21,932 bases of DNA from contig NZ_JAIKXF010000007.1 of assembly GCF_024684275.1 (NCBI RefSeq), positions 1 to 21,932 on the forward strand. The letters run 5' to 3'. This document shows, piece by piece, positions 1 through 6,198 of this stretch (its first letter is position 1; the number at the start of each line of letters is the position of its first letter). The DNA is from Ruminococcus sp. Lineage in GTDB: Bacteria > Bacillota_A > Clostridia > Oscillospirales > Ruminococcaceae. The translations under genes and the position numbers were made by a program. Below the pieces are notes generated by a model. It did not search any database. It had not been told where the DNA came from and saw nothing but the letters and a program-made list of their open reading frames with translations.

Positions 1-1
1 A

Positions 2-541
2 AATGGCTATGATTTCGGCGTTATCCGCTTCAATACCGCTCATGAGAAGTACTTCACCGACTTCCTTGCAGAAAAGAATCTGGACAGCAAGCTCCTCTGG
101 GAGTTTGAAATGCTGGCGGTAATGTCCGCCGAGCACCCTGCTGCAGGAGCTGACAGCATAACCTACGCAGACCTGTCCTGCAAATATATAGAGCTTGGAC
201 AGGGCGATGACGCAGTTCCCTATGTTTCGGGAGCTGTTGAGAAGCTCTACGCCTCTAACCGTCCTGCTGACGTGCCTGTGAGAAAGGTATGTATGTATGA
301 CCGCGGAAGCGCTCTGGACTTCCTGCTGACCGTGCCGCAGGCGTTTATGATGGACTCGCCTATGCCTGCAAGCCTTTGCGGAAAGTACGGTCTGGTGCAG
401 AGAAAATGCGCATTCCCCGACAACAGCTACAAGGACTTGCTCATATACACATCGGGACACAAGCTCTCGGAAAACGAGCTCAAACTGGTGAACCGCCTGT
501 ATGAGGTAAGAAATGAGAGCGCCTTTGCGGAGTATAAGTGA
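2..541 (+). CDS. 3' part of an unrecognised protein gene (5' end outside window)
   Basis: An open frame runs from the left edge of the window to a TGA at 539-541, giving about 179 C-terminal residues. The first in-frame ATG is at 110, but the frame is open and codes sensibly upstream of it (NGYDFGVIRFNTAHEKYF...), so the gene very probably begins before the window. The product looks soluble: there is no membrane segment and no signal peptide in the visible part. It contains scattered cysteines (for example around VRKVCMYD and ASLCGKYG) but no clear metal-binding spacing. I do not recognise the family and assign no function. It is followed by a strong hairpin terminator, so it is the last gene of its transcript and not part of the redox operon downstream. 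Confidence 0.75.
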   Translation, partial: NGYDFGVIRFNTAHEKYFTDFLAEKNLDSKLLWEFEMLAVMSAEHPAAGADSITYADLSCKYIELGQGDDAVPYVSGAVEKLYASNRPADVPVRKVCMYDRGSALDFLLTVPQAFMMDSPMPASLCGKYGLVQRKCAFPDNSYKDLLIYTSGHKLSENELKLVNRLYEVRNESAFAEYK

Positions 542-607
542 TATATTTGCTTCGGAATAAGAATATTCTGCGCAGGAATAACCGCAATAAGTTAATTTCA
601 CGAATAT

Positions 608-634
608 GAGGACGGCAAAAGCCGTCCTCTTTTA
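608..634 (+). terminator. Rho-independent terminator of the first gene
   Basis: GAGGACGGC (608-616), loop AAAA, GCCGTCCTC (621-629), then a T-rich tail TTTTA. A perfect 9-bp GC-rich stem 67 bp after the stop codon. Confidence 0.85.
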
Positions 635-704
635 CTATTTCCCACTGTTTTACCACGCAGACAAGGCAAAGTCTGACAGCGCAAAAAAAGCCTTTTGAAA
701 CTTT

Positions 705-730
705 AATATCGATATTGGAATATCGATATT
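705..730. promoter_or_regulatory. Twin 12-bp palindrome upstream of nfnA promoter (candidate operator)
   Basis: AATATCGATATT occurs twice (705-716 and 719-730), separated by GG. Each copy is a perfect 12-bp palindrome, and the pair is both a direct and an inverted repeat with a 14-bp period. It lies 12 bp upstream of the -35 box of the nfnA promoter, a position suited to an activator or to a cooperatively bound repressor. It does not match the classical Rex box (TTGTTAA-N4-TTAACAA). Confidence 0.55.
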
Positions 731-742
731 CTACTGTTATAT

Positions 743-771
743 TTGTGCAGCATGGTTTTGTGTGATATAAT
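743..771 (+). promoter_or_regulatory. Promoter of the nfnA-nfnB-rex operon
   Basis: -35 TTGTGC (743-748), 17-bp spacer, -10 TATAAT (766-771) preceded by TG at 763-764, which makes an extended -10. The start of transcription would lie near 778, giving a leader of about 95 nt. A further imperfect palindrome, TGATATA-N8-TATATCA (763-784), covers the -10 box and start site and could be an operator. The leader contains GGGAGA (803-808) and TCTCCC (830-835), which could pair around a 21-nt loop. Confidence 0.75.
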
Positions 772-872
772 ATTCAATATATCAATGCAGCAGCTGTATC
801 CTGGGAGATCAATGGGGATATCACGGAATTCTCCCTGTGCTGTAAATCTATTCGCAAGGAAGGTATGGACTA

Positions 873-1712
873 ATGTTTGAAATTCTTGAAAAAAGAAGCC
901 TCAACCCTACTGTTACCCTTATGCGCATAAACGCTCCTAAGGTAGCAAGAAAGGCTGAGCCGGGACAGTTCATTATTTTAAGAACAGATGCCGACGGTGA
1001 GCGTATTCCTCTCACTATCGCTGATTTCGACCGCCAGAGCGGCTCGGTCACTATCATTTTCCAGATAGTAGGCGCTACTACCGAAAAACTCAATCACCTT
1101 AATGAGGGCGACTGCCTTCAGGACTTCGTAGGTCCTCTCGGCAGAGCTACAGAGACAGAGGGATTAAAGAAAGTCGCTGTCGTAGGCGGCGGCGTAGGCT
1201 GCGCTATCGCTTACCCTGTAGCAAAGAAGCTCCATGAGCTTGGCGTCGAGGTACATTCAATAGTCGGCTTCAGAAATAAGGACCTTGTTATCCTTGAGGA
1301 CGAATTCAAGGCTTCAAGCTCAAAGTTCGTGCTTATGTCCGATGACGGCACAGCAGGCGAAAAGGGACTGGTAACAGACGCCCTCAAAAAACTCATCGAC
1401 AGCGGCGAGAAGTATGACAGAGTCATCACTATCGGTCCTCTTATAATGATGAAATTCGTCTGTAAGCTCACAAAGGAGTACGGTGTACCCACTGTTGCTT
1501 CCATGAACCCCATTATGATAGACGGTACAGGTATGTGCGGCGGCTGCCGTCTGACAGTAGGCGGCGAGACAAAGTTCGCCTGCGTTGACGGCCCCGAGTT
1601 CGACGGTCATCTCATCGACTTCGACGAGGCTATGGCAAGAGGAGCTATGTATAAGCCCTTTGAGCGCCATGCTTACGAAGAAGCCTGCAATCTGTTCAAG
1701 GAGGTAAAGTGA
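873..1712 (+). CDS. nfnA: NADH-dependent ferredoxin:NADP+ oxidoreductase, subunit A (NfnA-like)
   Basis: A 279-residue flavoprotein of the PyrK/ferredoxin-NADP reductase family. With NfnB it forms a cytoplasmic electron-bifurcating transhydrogenase, in which NADPH reduces NAD+ and ferredoxin reversibly. Seen in the sequence: FAD-binding RIPLT (residues 44-48), GPLG (87-90), an NAD-binding GGGVGCA loop (105-111), and a C-terminal [2Fe-2S] site with C222, C225 and C237. An Asp (D217) stands five residues before C222. In characterised Nfn enzymes this cluster has three Cys and one Asp ligand, which favours NfnA over true PyrK, whose cluster has four Cys ligands; no pyrD neighbour is present. The start is supported by AAGGAAGG (856-863), 9 nt before the ATG. 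Its stop is one base before nfnB. In databases such proteins are also called sulfide dehydrogenase subunit beta (SudB) or dihydroorotate-dehydrogenase-like electron transfer subunit. Confidence 0.88.
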   Translation: MFEILEKRSLNPTVTLMRINAPKVARKAEPGQFIILRTDADGERIPLTIADFDRQSGSVTIIFQIVGATTEKLNHLNEGDCLQDFVGPLGRATETEGLKKVAVVGGGVGCAIAYPVAKKLHELGVEVHSIVGFRNKDLVILEDEFKASSSKFVLMSDDGTAGEKGLVTDALKKLIDSGEKYDRVITIGPLIMMKFVCKLTKEYGVPTVASMNPIMIDGTGMCGGCRLTVGGETKFACVDGPEFDGHLIDFDEAMARGAMYKPFERHAYEEACNLFKEVK

Positions 1713-1713
1713 T

Positions 1714-3099
1714 ATGGCTAATATGTCACCTACAAGAAATGAAATGCCTGTACAGGCTCCCGACGTAAGAAACAAGAATTTCAGCGAGGTAGCTCTCGGA
1801 TATACCGAAGAGCAGGCTATCGACGAGGCTAAGAGATGCCTTAACTGCAAGAACAAGCCCTGCTCAACAGGCTGTCCCGTACAGATAGATATACCTGCAT
1901 TTATCGCTCAGGTGGCTGAGGGTAATTTCGCAGAGGCATACAAGATAATCACAAAGTCAAGCTCACTCCCTGCTGTCTGCGGCAGAGTATGTCCACAGGA
2001 GACACAGTGCGAGAGCAAGTGCGTAAGAGGCATAAAGGGTGAGCCTGTTGCTATCGGAAGATTAGAGCGCTTCGTTGCAGACTGGCACAACGCTCAGCCC
2101 GAGACAGCTCCCGAAATACCTGCAAAGAACGGTCATAAGGCTGCTGTTATCGGCTCAGGTCCTTCAGGTCTTGCCTGCGCAGGCGACCTTGCCAAGAAGG
2201 GCTATGACGTTACTATATTCGAGGCTCTCCACGTTGCAGGCGGAGTTCTCTCCTACGGTATCCCCGAGTTCAGACTTCCAAAGTCTATCGTCCAGAAGGA
2301 GATAGGCGGTCTCAAGGCTCTGGGCGTAAAGGTAGAAACAAACACTGTTGTCGGCAAGACTATCTCAGTTGACGAGCTTATGAATGAGGAAGGCTTCGAG
2401 AGCGTATTCATCGGCTCAGGCGCAGGTCTCCCAAGATTCATGAATATCAAGGGCGAGAACCTCAACGGCGTATACTCAGCAAACGAGTTCCTCACACGTA
2501 TCAACCTCATGAAAGCCTATAAAGAGGGCAGTGCTACTCCTATCAAGGCAGGCACAAAGGCTGTTATCGTAGGCGGCGGAAACGTTGCTATGGATGCTGC
2601 CCGCTGCGCTAAAAGACTGGGCGCTGAGGTATACATCGTATACAGACGTACAGAGGCTGAGCTCCCTGCAAGAGCCGAGGAAGTTGAGCACGCTAAGGAA
2701 GAGGGAATCATCTTCAAGTTCCTCACAAATCCTATAGAGATACAGGCTACAGAGGACGGCTGGGTAAAGAGCGTTCACTGCCAGCAGATGGAGCTTTCAG
2801 AGCCCGACGCTTCGGGCAGAGCAAAGCCTGTTCCAATAGAGGGCGCATTCGTTGATATTGATGCTGACTGCGTTATCATGTCTATCGGTACTTCGCCCAA
2901 TCCGCTCATCAAGTCAACTACAGCAGGTCTCGACACCCAGAAGTGGGGCGGTATCATCGCTGACGAGGACGGTCTTACCTCTAAGGAAGGCGTTTACGCA
3001 GGCGGCGACGCTGTAACAGGCGCTGCTACGGTCATTCTCGCTATGGGCGCAGGCAAGAAGGCTGCTGCTGCTATGGATAAATATATGCAGAATAAATGA
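1714..3099 (+). CDS. nfnB: NADH-dependent ferredoxin:NADP+ oxidoreductase, subunit B (NfnB; GltD-like)
   Basis: A 461-residue protein homologous to the small subunit of NADPH-dependent glutamate synthase; in this setting it is the NADPH-oxidising, electron-bifurcating subunit of NfnAB. The N-terminal part carries two ferredoxin-like Cys groups (C42, C45, C50, C54 and C89, C93, C99, C103) for two [4Fe-4S] clusters. An FAD Rossmann motif follows (GSGPSG, 147-152), then an NADP-binding motif GGGN (287-290), with an RR pair at 311-312 suited to the 2'-phosphate of NADPH. The C-terminal GGDAVTGAATVILAMGAG segment is the usual second FAD motif. The ribosome site AAGGAGG lies in the last codons of nfnA, so translation is probably coupled. 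Database names include gltA/gltD and sudA. No large glutamate synthase subunit is nearby, which argues for Nfn. Confidence 0.88.
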   Translation: MANMSPTRNEMPVQAPDVRNKNFSEVALGYTEEQAIDEAKRCLNCKNKPCSTGCPVQIDIPAFIAQVAEGNFAEAYKIITKSSSLPAVCGRVCPQETQCESKCVRGIKGEPVAIGRLERFVADWHNAQPETAPEIPAKNGHKAAVIGSGPSGLACAGDLAKKGYDVTIFEALHVAGGVLSYGIPEFRLPKSIVQKEIGGLKALGVKVETNTVVGKTISVDELMNEEGFESVFIGSGAGLPRFMNIKGENLNGVYSANEFLTRINLMKAYKEGSATPIKAGTKAVIVGGGNVAMDAARCAKRLGAEVYIVYRRTEAELPARAEEVEHAKEEGIIFKFLTNPIEIQATEDGWVKSVHCQQMELSEPDASGRAKPVPIEGAFVDIDADCVIMSIGTSPNPLIKSTTAGLDTQKWGGIIADEDGLTSKEGVYAGGDAVTGAATVILAMGAGKKAAAAMDKYMQNK

Positions 3100-3120
3100 G
3101 CCCTCTGACGGAGGTATAAA

Positions 3121-3744
3121 ATGGACAAAAATATTACCTCACAGACTCTCTCTCGTCTGCCTCTTTACTTCAATTATCTCAGGTCGCTTCCCGAGGAAAA
3201 GAAAAAGGGCAATATCTCCGCAACGGCTATTGCCGAGGCTCTGAGACTCAACGATGTACAGGTGAGAAAAGACCTCGCCTCTGTGAGCAGCGGCGGCAGA
3301 CCGAAGGTGGGGTATCTTACCTCAGAGCTGATGAATGATATAGGCAGATTCCTCGGCTTTGAAAACCGCGACAGAGTGGTTGTGGCAGGCATGGGCAACT
3401 TCGGCAGGGCTATGCTGGAATACAACGGCTTTGAGGCCTACGGCTTTGATATAGTATGCGGCTTTGACCACAACAAGGACAGAGTCGGAAGCTCTATAAA
3501 CGGCAAGCCTGTACGCCATATTGACCAGCTGGAAAGCTTCTGCAAGGAAAATGATATACGTATAGGTATCATCACCGTGCCCGAAACAGCGGCACAAGAG
3601 GTCTGTGACCGTATGGCAGAGGCAGGGATAAAATTTATCCTTAACTTTGCCGCAGTACATCTCAACGCTCCAAAGGGCGTTGCGGTGCATAATGAAAATA
3701 TTTCCCTCACTCTTGCAATGCTTGCAAGGTGCAGCGCGAGCTGA
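3121..3744 (+). CDS. rex: Redox-sensing transcriptional repressor Rex
   Basis: A 207-residue repressor, normal length for Rex. Family members bind operators when NAD+ is high and release them when NADH rises, controlling fermentation and NADH-oxidising genes. Seen here: an N-terminal winged helix (SRLPLYFNYL..., residues 11-70) with the family motif VQVRKDLA (47-53), a Rossmann NAD(H) site VVVAGMGNFG (86-95), and a conserved C-terminal region (VPETAAQEV, ILNFAAVHL). The wing reads SSGGRPKVGY (56-65) rather than the usual FGxxGxGY-like sequence, so its operator may differ from the classical box. It starts 21 bp after nfnB with a GGAGG site, so it is cotranscribed with the transhydrogenase it plausibly regulates and would be autoregulated. 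Confidence 0.92.
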   Translation: MDKNITSQTLSRLPLYFNYLRSLPEEKKKGNISATAIAEALRLNDVQVRKDLASVSSGGRPKVGYLTSELMNDIGRFLGFENRDRVVVAGMGNFGRAMLEYNGFEAYGFDIVCGFDHNKDRVGSSINGKPVRHIDQLESFCKENDIRIGIITVPETAAQEVCDRMAEAGIKFILNFAAVHLNAPKGVAVHNENISLTLAMLARCSAS

Positions 3745-3842
3745 ACCGGCTCGACCGCTTTTCATTGCAGCTCTTAAACTTGCTTGCTGTCATCAGGAGC
3801 AATGGGCGAACATTGCTTACGATATATTATGTGGGAATAATA

Positions 3843-3885
3843 AAAGGACTGCTTCAGGGGGCTCCCCTTGGCAGTCCTTTTTAAT
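3843..3885 (+). terminator. Terminator of the nfnAB-rex operon
   Basis: AAAGGACTGC (3843-3852) pairs with GCAGTCCTTT (3871-3880); inside it AGGGG (3856-3860) pairs with CCCCT (3864-3868). A T-rich run follows. The roughly 100 bp between rex and this hairpin holds one more small hairpin, AGCAATG/CATTGCT (3798-3817), and no gene. Confidence 0.85.
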
Positions 3886-3925
3886 TTTAACCGCAAAAAA
3901 TCGTATAACTTTTTTGTCACTTTTA

Positions 3926-3954
3926 TTGACTTTGAAGAACATTTAAGCTATAAT
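3926..3954 (+). promoter_or_regulatory. Promoter of the small membrane protein gene
   Basis: TTGACT (3926-3931), 17-bp spacer, TATAAT (3949-3954): nearly consensus sigma-A. The ATG at 3988 gives a leader of about 27 nt. Confidence 0.85.
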
Positions 3955-3987
3955 GGGCACATAGATCAAAGCCAGGGAGGTATAATT

Positions 3988-4338
3988 ATGGCTGCTATAA
4001 ATTCTATTCAACCCAATGCTGCAACTCTGACTCCTGACGCAAACAAAAAGAGATCAAAAGTACTGCTGATAATACTTCTTGTTCTTTTTATAGCTGCATT
4101 ATTATTCTTCGGGATCTCATTATGCAAAGCTCTGCCTCACACAACCAATGAATATTATTATAAGCTTATATCTAAATTTGAAGTAGATTCTCCCCACAAT
4201 ACTGCTGTCACAAGTGCAAAGGAATATATCAGCTCATTAAGAATGAAGGCTGTTATCGACGGCGTGGTGTCTGCTTTTTCCTTTATCGGTTCTGTTTTCT
4301 GTATTTTTGCTTTAAAAAAGAAAAATAATGCCGATTGA
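3988..4338 (+). CDS. Small two-helix membrane protein of unknown function
   Basis: A 116-residue protein. The ATG at 3988 is chosen because GGGAGG stands 8 nt before it and the promoter at 3926-3954 lies between it and the farther upstream in-frame ATG at 3868, which therefore cannot be used. A short polar N-terminus ending in KKRSK is followed by a hydrophobic helix (about residues 24-46). An extracytoplasmic loop of about 40 residues comes next (HTTNEYYYKLISKFEVDSPHN is part of it), then a second helix (about 86-106) and a lysine-rich end. Positive charges at both ends suggest that both termini are in the cytoplasm. I do not recognise the family. It has its own promoter and is separated from rex by a terminator, so it is an independent gene. 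Confidence 0.75.
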   Translation: MAAINSIQPNAATLTPDANKKRSKVLLIILLVLFIAALLFFGISLCKALPHTTNEYYYKLISKFEVDSPHNTAVTSAKEYISSLRMKAVIDGVVSAFSFIGSVFCIFALKKKNNAD

Positions 4339-4435
4339 AATGTTGGATACAGTAAGAGGACTTCTGACGGTATATTTCGGATTTTCCGTGTCCTATCGAG
4401 GTGCTTGAAGGTGTATCGACGATATAATTTGAAAA

Positions 4436-4458
4436 AAAGGGCGCCTCAGGCGTCCTTT
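4436..4458. terminator. Hairpin terminator, strongest T-tract on the minus strand
   Basis: AAAGGGCGCC (4436-4445), loop TCA, GGCGTCCTTT (4449-4458), with one G-U pair when read as + RNA. The + strand tail (CAGTTTG) is weak. Read on the minus strand the hairpin is followed by seven T (4440-4428 region), at the price of one A-C mismatch. It may end the small membrane protein transcript, a minus-strand RNA, or both. Confidence 0.55.
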
Positions 4459-4635
4459 CAGTTTGTCGAAAAAGACTTTTTTATTGTACATTTGCAGGCT
4501 GATGCGGACATCAGCCCCTACTTTTCCACTTTGCAGACAAGAACAGAGAACCCAGAAAAGCTGTCCACCAGCGGCGTACAAGCGTATTCACCAAAAACAC
4601 AGTTTTTACTGCGGTGAAATTCGACTTTCTGTCAA
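4459..4635. other. Gene-free, hairpin-rich intergenic stretch
   Basis: No credible gene lies between 4338 and 4709. This part holds GGCTGATG-CGGA-CATCAGCC (4497-4516), an 8-bp stem with a four-base loop, and a compound hairpin TTCACC (4587-4592)/GGTGAA (4613-4618) with inner CAGT (4600-4603)/ACTG (4608-4611). The short open frames on both strands have no ribosome site and translate to the low-complexity kind of peptide often mis-annotated in repeats. It may be a dispersed repeat or a small RNA on the minus strand. Confidence 0.4.
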
Positions 4636-4664
4636 TTGATTTCATACGTGAAATAGCATATAAT
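4636..4664 (+). promoter_or_regulatory. Promoter of the aspartate kinase gene
   Basis: TTGATT (4636-4641), 17-bp spacer, TATAAT (4659-4664). The spacer contains the inverted repeat ATTTCA-N4-TGAAAT (4639-4654), placed where a repressor would block polymerase. The leader is only about 38 nt, too short for a lysine riboswitch or T-box. Confidence 0.75.
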
Positions 4665-4708
4665 ATATATTGCTATAAAATTATCAATGTAATAAAGGAA
4701 TGATATAT

Positions 4709-6046
4709 ATGAGTAATAAGGTCGTTAAGTTCGGCGGAAGTTCCCTTGCCGATGCAAATCAGTTCAGAAAGGTAGCCGCTATCATCAAGAGCGATGACAA
4801 GCGCAGATACGTTGTTCCCTCTGCTCCGGGAAAGAGATTCTCCGACGACATCAAGGTAACAGATATGCTCTATAAGTGCTGTGAGCTGGCAAGCAGCGGT
4901 GTGGATTTCTCTAAGGACTTCCAGATGATAAAGGACCGCTACAACGGCATTATTTCCGAGCTTGGCATTGACCTTTCCCTCGACGCTGAGTTCGACGCTA
5001 TCACTAAGGAGCTGAAGTCCCGCCCTACAAAGGACTTCGCAGCAAGCCGCGGTGAGTACCTCAACGGCAAGGTACTGGCTAAATATCTTGACTTCACATT
5101 CGTTGATGCCGCTGACGTCATCATCTTCGATACAAACGGCTCACTTCTCCTTGACGACACAGTAAAGGCTGTACGCGATAAGCTCAAGGGACTGGATAAC
5201 GCTGTTATCCCGGGCTTCTACGGCAGAACTACAGAGGGCTTCATCAAGACCTTCTCACGCGGCGGCTCTGATGTTACAGGCTCTATCATCGCAAACGCCG
5301 TAAAGGCTGAGATATACGAGAACTGGACCGATGTTTCAGGCTTCCTCGTAGCTGATCCGAGAATAGTTGACAAGCCCGACGTTATCGAAGTCATCACATA
5401 CCGTGAGCTCCGCGAGCTTGCTTATATGGGAGCATCTGTTCTCCATGAGGACGCTATATTCCCTGTGCGCTCAGCAGGTATACCTATAAATATCAGAAAC
5501 ACAAACGCTCCCGAGGACGCAGGCACTATGATCGTCGGTGACGATTACAACTTCAGCAAGGAAAGCCTCAGCCACACTATCACAGGTATCGCAGGCAAAA
5601 AGGGCTTCAGCACTATCAATATCGAAAAGGCTATGATGAACAACGAGGCAGGCTTTGGTATGAAGGTGCTCAAGGTCCTCTATGACAACGGACTTTCATT
5701 TGAGCATATGCCATCAGGTATCGACACCATGAGCATTACCCTCAGCACTGAAAAGCTTGATCCTGTACGTGACAAGGTGCTTGCAGATCTCCGCAAGGCA
5801 GTTGCTCCGGATCACCTCGAAATAGAGGACGGTATCGCTATACTGGCAGTCGTTGGACGCAGAATGAAGAATACACGCGGTACTGTTGCCCGTATATTCG
5901 CTTCTATGGCTCATGCGCGCATCAACGTTAAGATGATAGATCAGGGCTCCAGCGAGCTGAACGTAATCATCGGCGTAAGCGAGAACGACCTCCCCGAAGC
6001 TATCCGCAGGATATACGATATGTTCATCAATTCAGAAAAGCAGTAA
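4709..6046 (+). CDS. Aspartate kinase with C-terminal ACT domains
   Basis: A 445-residue aspartate kinase. It phosphorylates aspartate to aspartyl-phosphate, the first step toward lysine, threonine, methionine and diaminopimelate for peptidoglycan. Seen: the amino-acid kinase N-terminus KFGGSS (7-12), SRGEYLNGK (113-121), the FSRGGSDVTG motif (182-191) typical of aspartokinases, and VADPRIV (214-220). Two ACT domains follow (about 290-360 and 375-440), the usual site of feedback inhibition by lysine and/or threonine. The ATG at 4709 is preferred because AAAGGAA (4694-4700) is 8 nt away; the in-frame ATG at 4700 overlaps that site. No other lysine-pathway gene is adjacent. A shared terminator ends it. 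Confidence 0.92.
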   Translation: MSNKVVKFGGSSLADANQFRKVAAIIKSDDKRRYVVPSAPGKRFSDDIKVTDMLYKCCELASSGVDFSKDFQMIKDRYNGIISELGIDLSLDAEFDAITKELKSRPTKDFAASRGEYLNGKVLAKYLDFTFVDAADVIIFDTNGSLLLDDTVKAVRDKLKGLDNAVIPGFYGRTTEGFIKTFSRGGSDVTGSIIANAVKAEIYENWTDVSGFLVADPRIVDKPDVIEVITYRELRELAYMGASVLHEDAIFPVRSAGIPINIRNTNAPEDAGTMIVGDDYNFSKESLSHTITGIAGKKGFSTINIEKAMMNNEAGFGMKVLKVLYDNGLSFEHMPSGIDTMSITLSTEKLDPVRDKVLADLRKAVAPDHLEIEDGIAILAVVGRRMKNTRGTVARIFASMAHARINVKMIDQGSSELNVIIGVSENDLPEAIRRIYDMFINSEKQ

Positions 6047-6086
6047 AAAATGCAGCCTATAAGGCAGATTCCCATATAAAATATTT

Positions 6087-6122
6087 GCCCCTGAGTGTTA
6101 AAAAGCACTCAGGGGCATTGTG
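6087..6122. terminator. Terminator between convergent genes
   Basis: GCCCCTGAGTG (6087-6097) pairs with CACTCAGGGGC (6106-6116) around an A-rich loop. It is followed by ATTGTGTTT on the + strand and by an AAATATTTT tract on the minus strand, so it can serve the aspartate kinase and the convergent heptad-repeat gene. Confidence 0.8.
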
Positions 6123-6133
6123 TTTATTATGAT

Positions 6134-6163
6134 TTAGCCCATTAGGAAGCGGCTTCGCCGCCC
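6134..6163. repeat. Dispersed hairpin repeat, copy 1
   Basis: A 30-bp sequence of the form TTAGCC-N4-AGGAAGCGG-N2-TC-N-CCGCCC with an inner hairpin GCGGC-TTC-GCCGC. A second copy with the same layout lies at 12284-12312 in another intergenic gap. Confidence 0.65.
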
Positions 6164-6198
6164 CTCTTAGTTCTTAGCTCTTAGTCCTTATCACTTAG
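6164..6198. repeat. Heptamer tandem array (5 units)
   Basis: Five consecutive 7-mers on the + strand: CTCTTAG, TTCTTAG, CTCTTAG, TCCTTAT, CACTTAG. The last two units overlap the stop and final codons of the minus-strand gene ending at 6191, so the array begins inside the coding sequence. Confidence 0.7.

Noticed and set aside
873..3099. PyrK plus glutamate synthase small subunit reading of the first two redox genes
   Set aside because: There is no pyrD or glutamate synthase large subunit nearby. The Asp-Cys-Cys-Cys cluster pattern and the gene pair with rex fit NfnAB better.
4393..4617. Short open frames on both strands (62 and 70 codons)
   Set aside because: They cover the hairpin-rich intergenic stretch, lack ribosome sites and overlap a terminator.
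4338..4709. Lysine riboswitch before aspartate kinase
   Set aside because: The promoter is at 4636-4664, leaving a leader of about 38 nt, and none of the riboswitch's helices are recognisable upstream.
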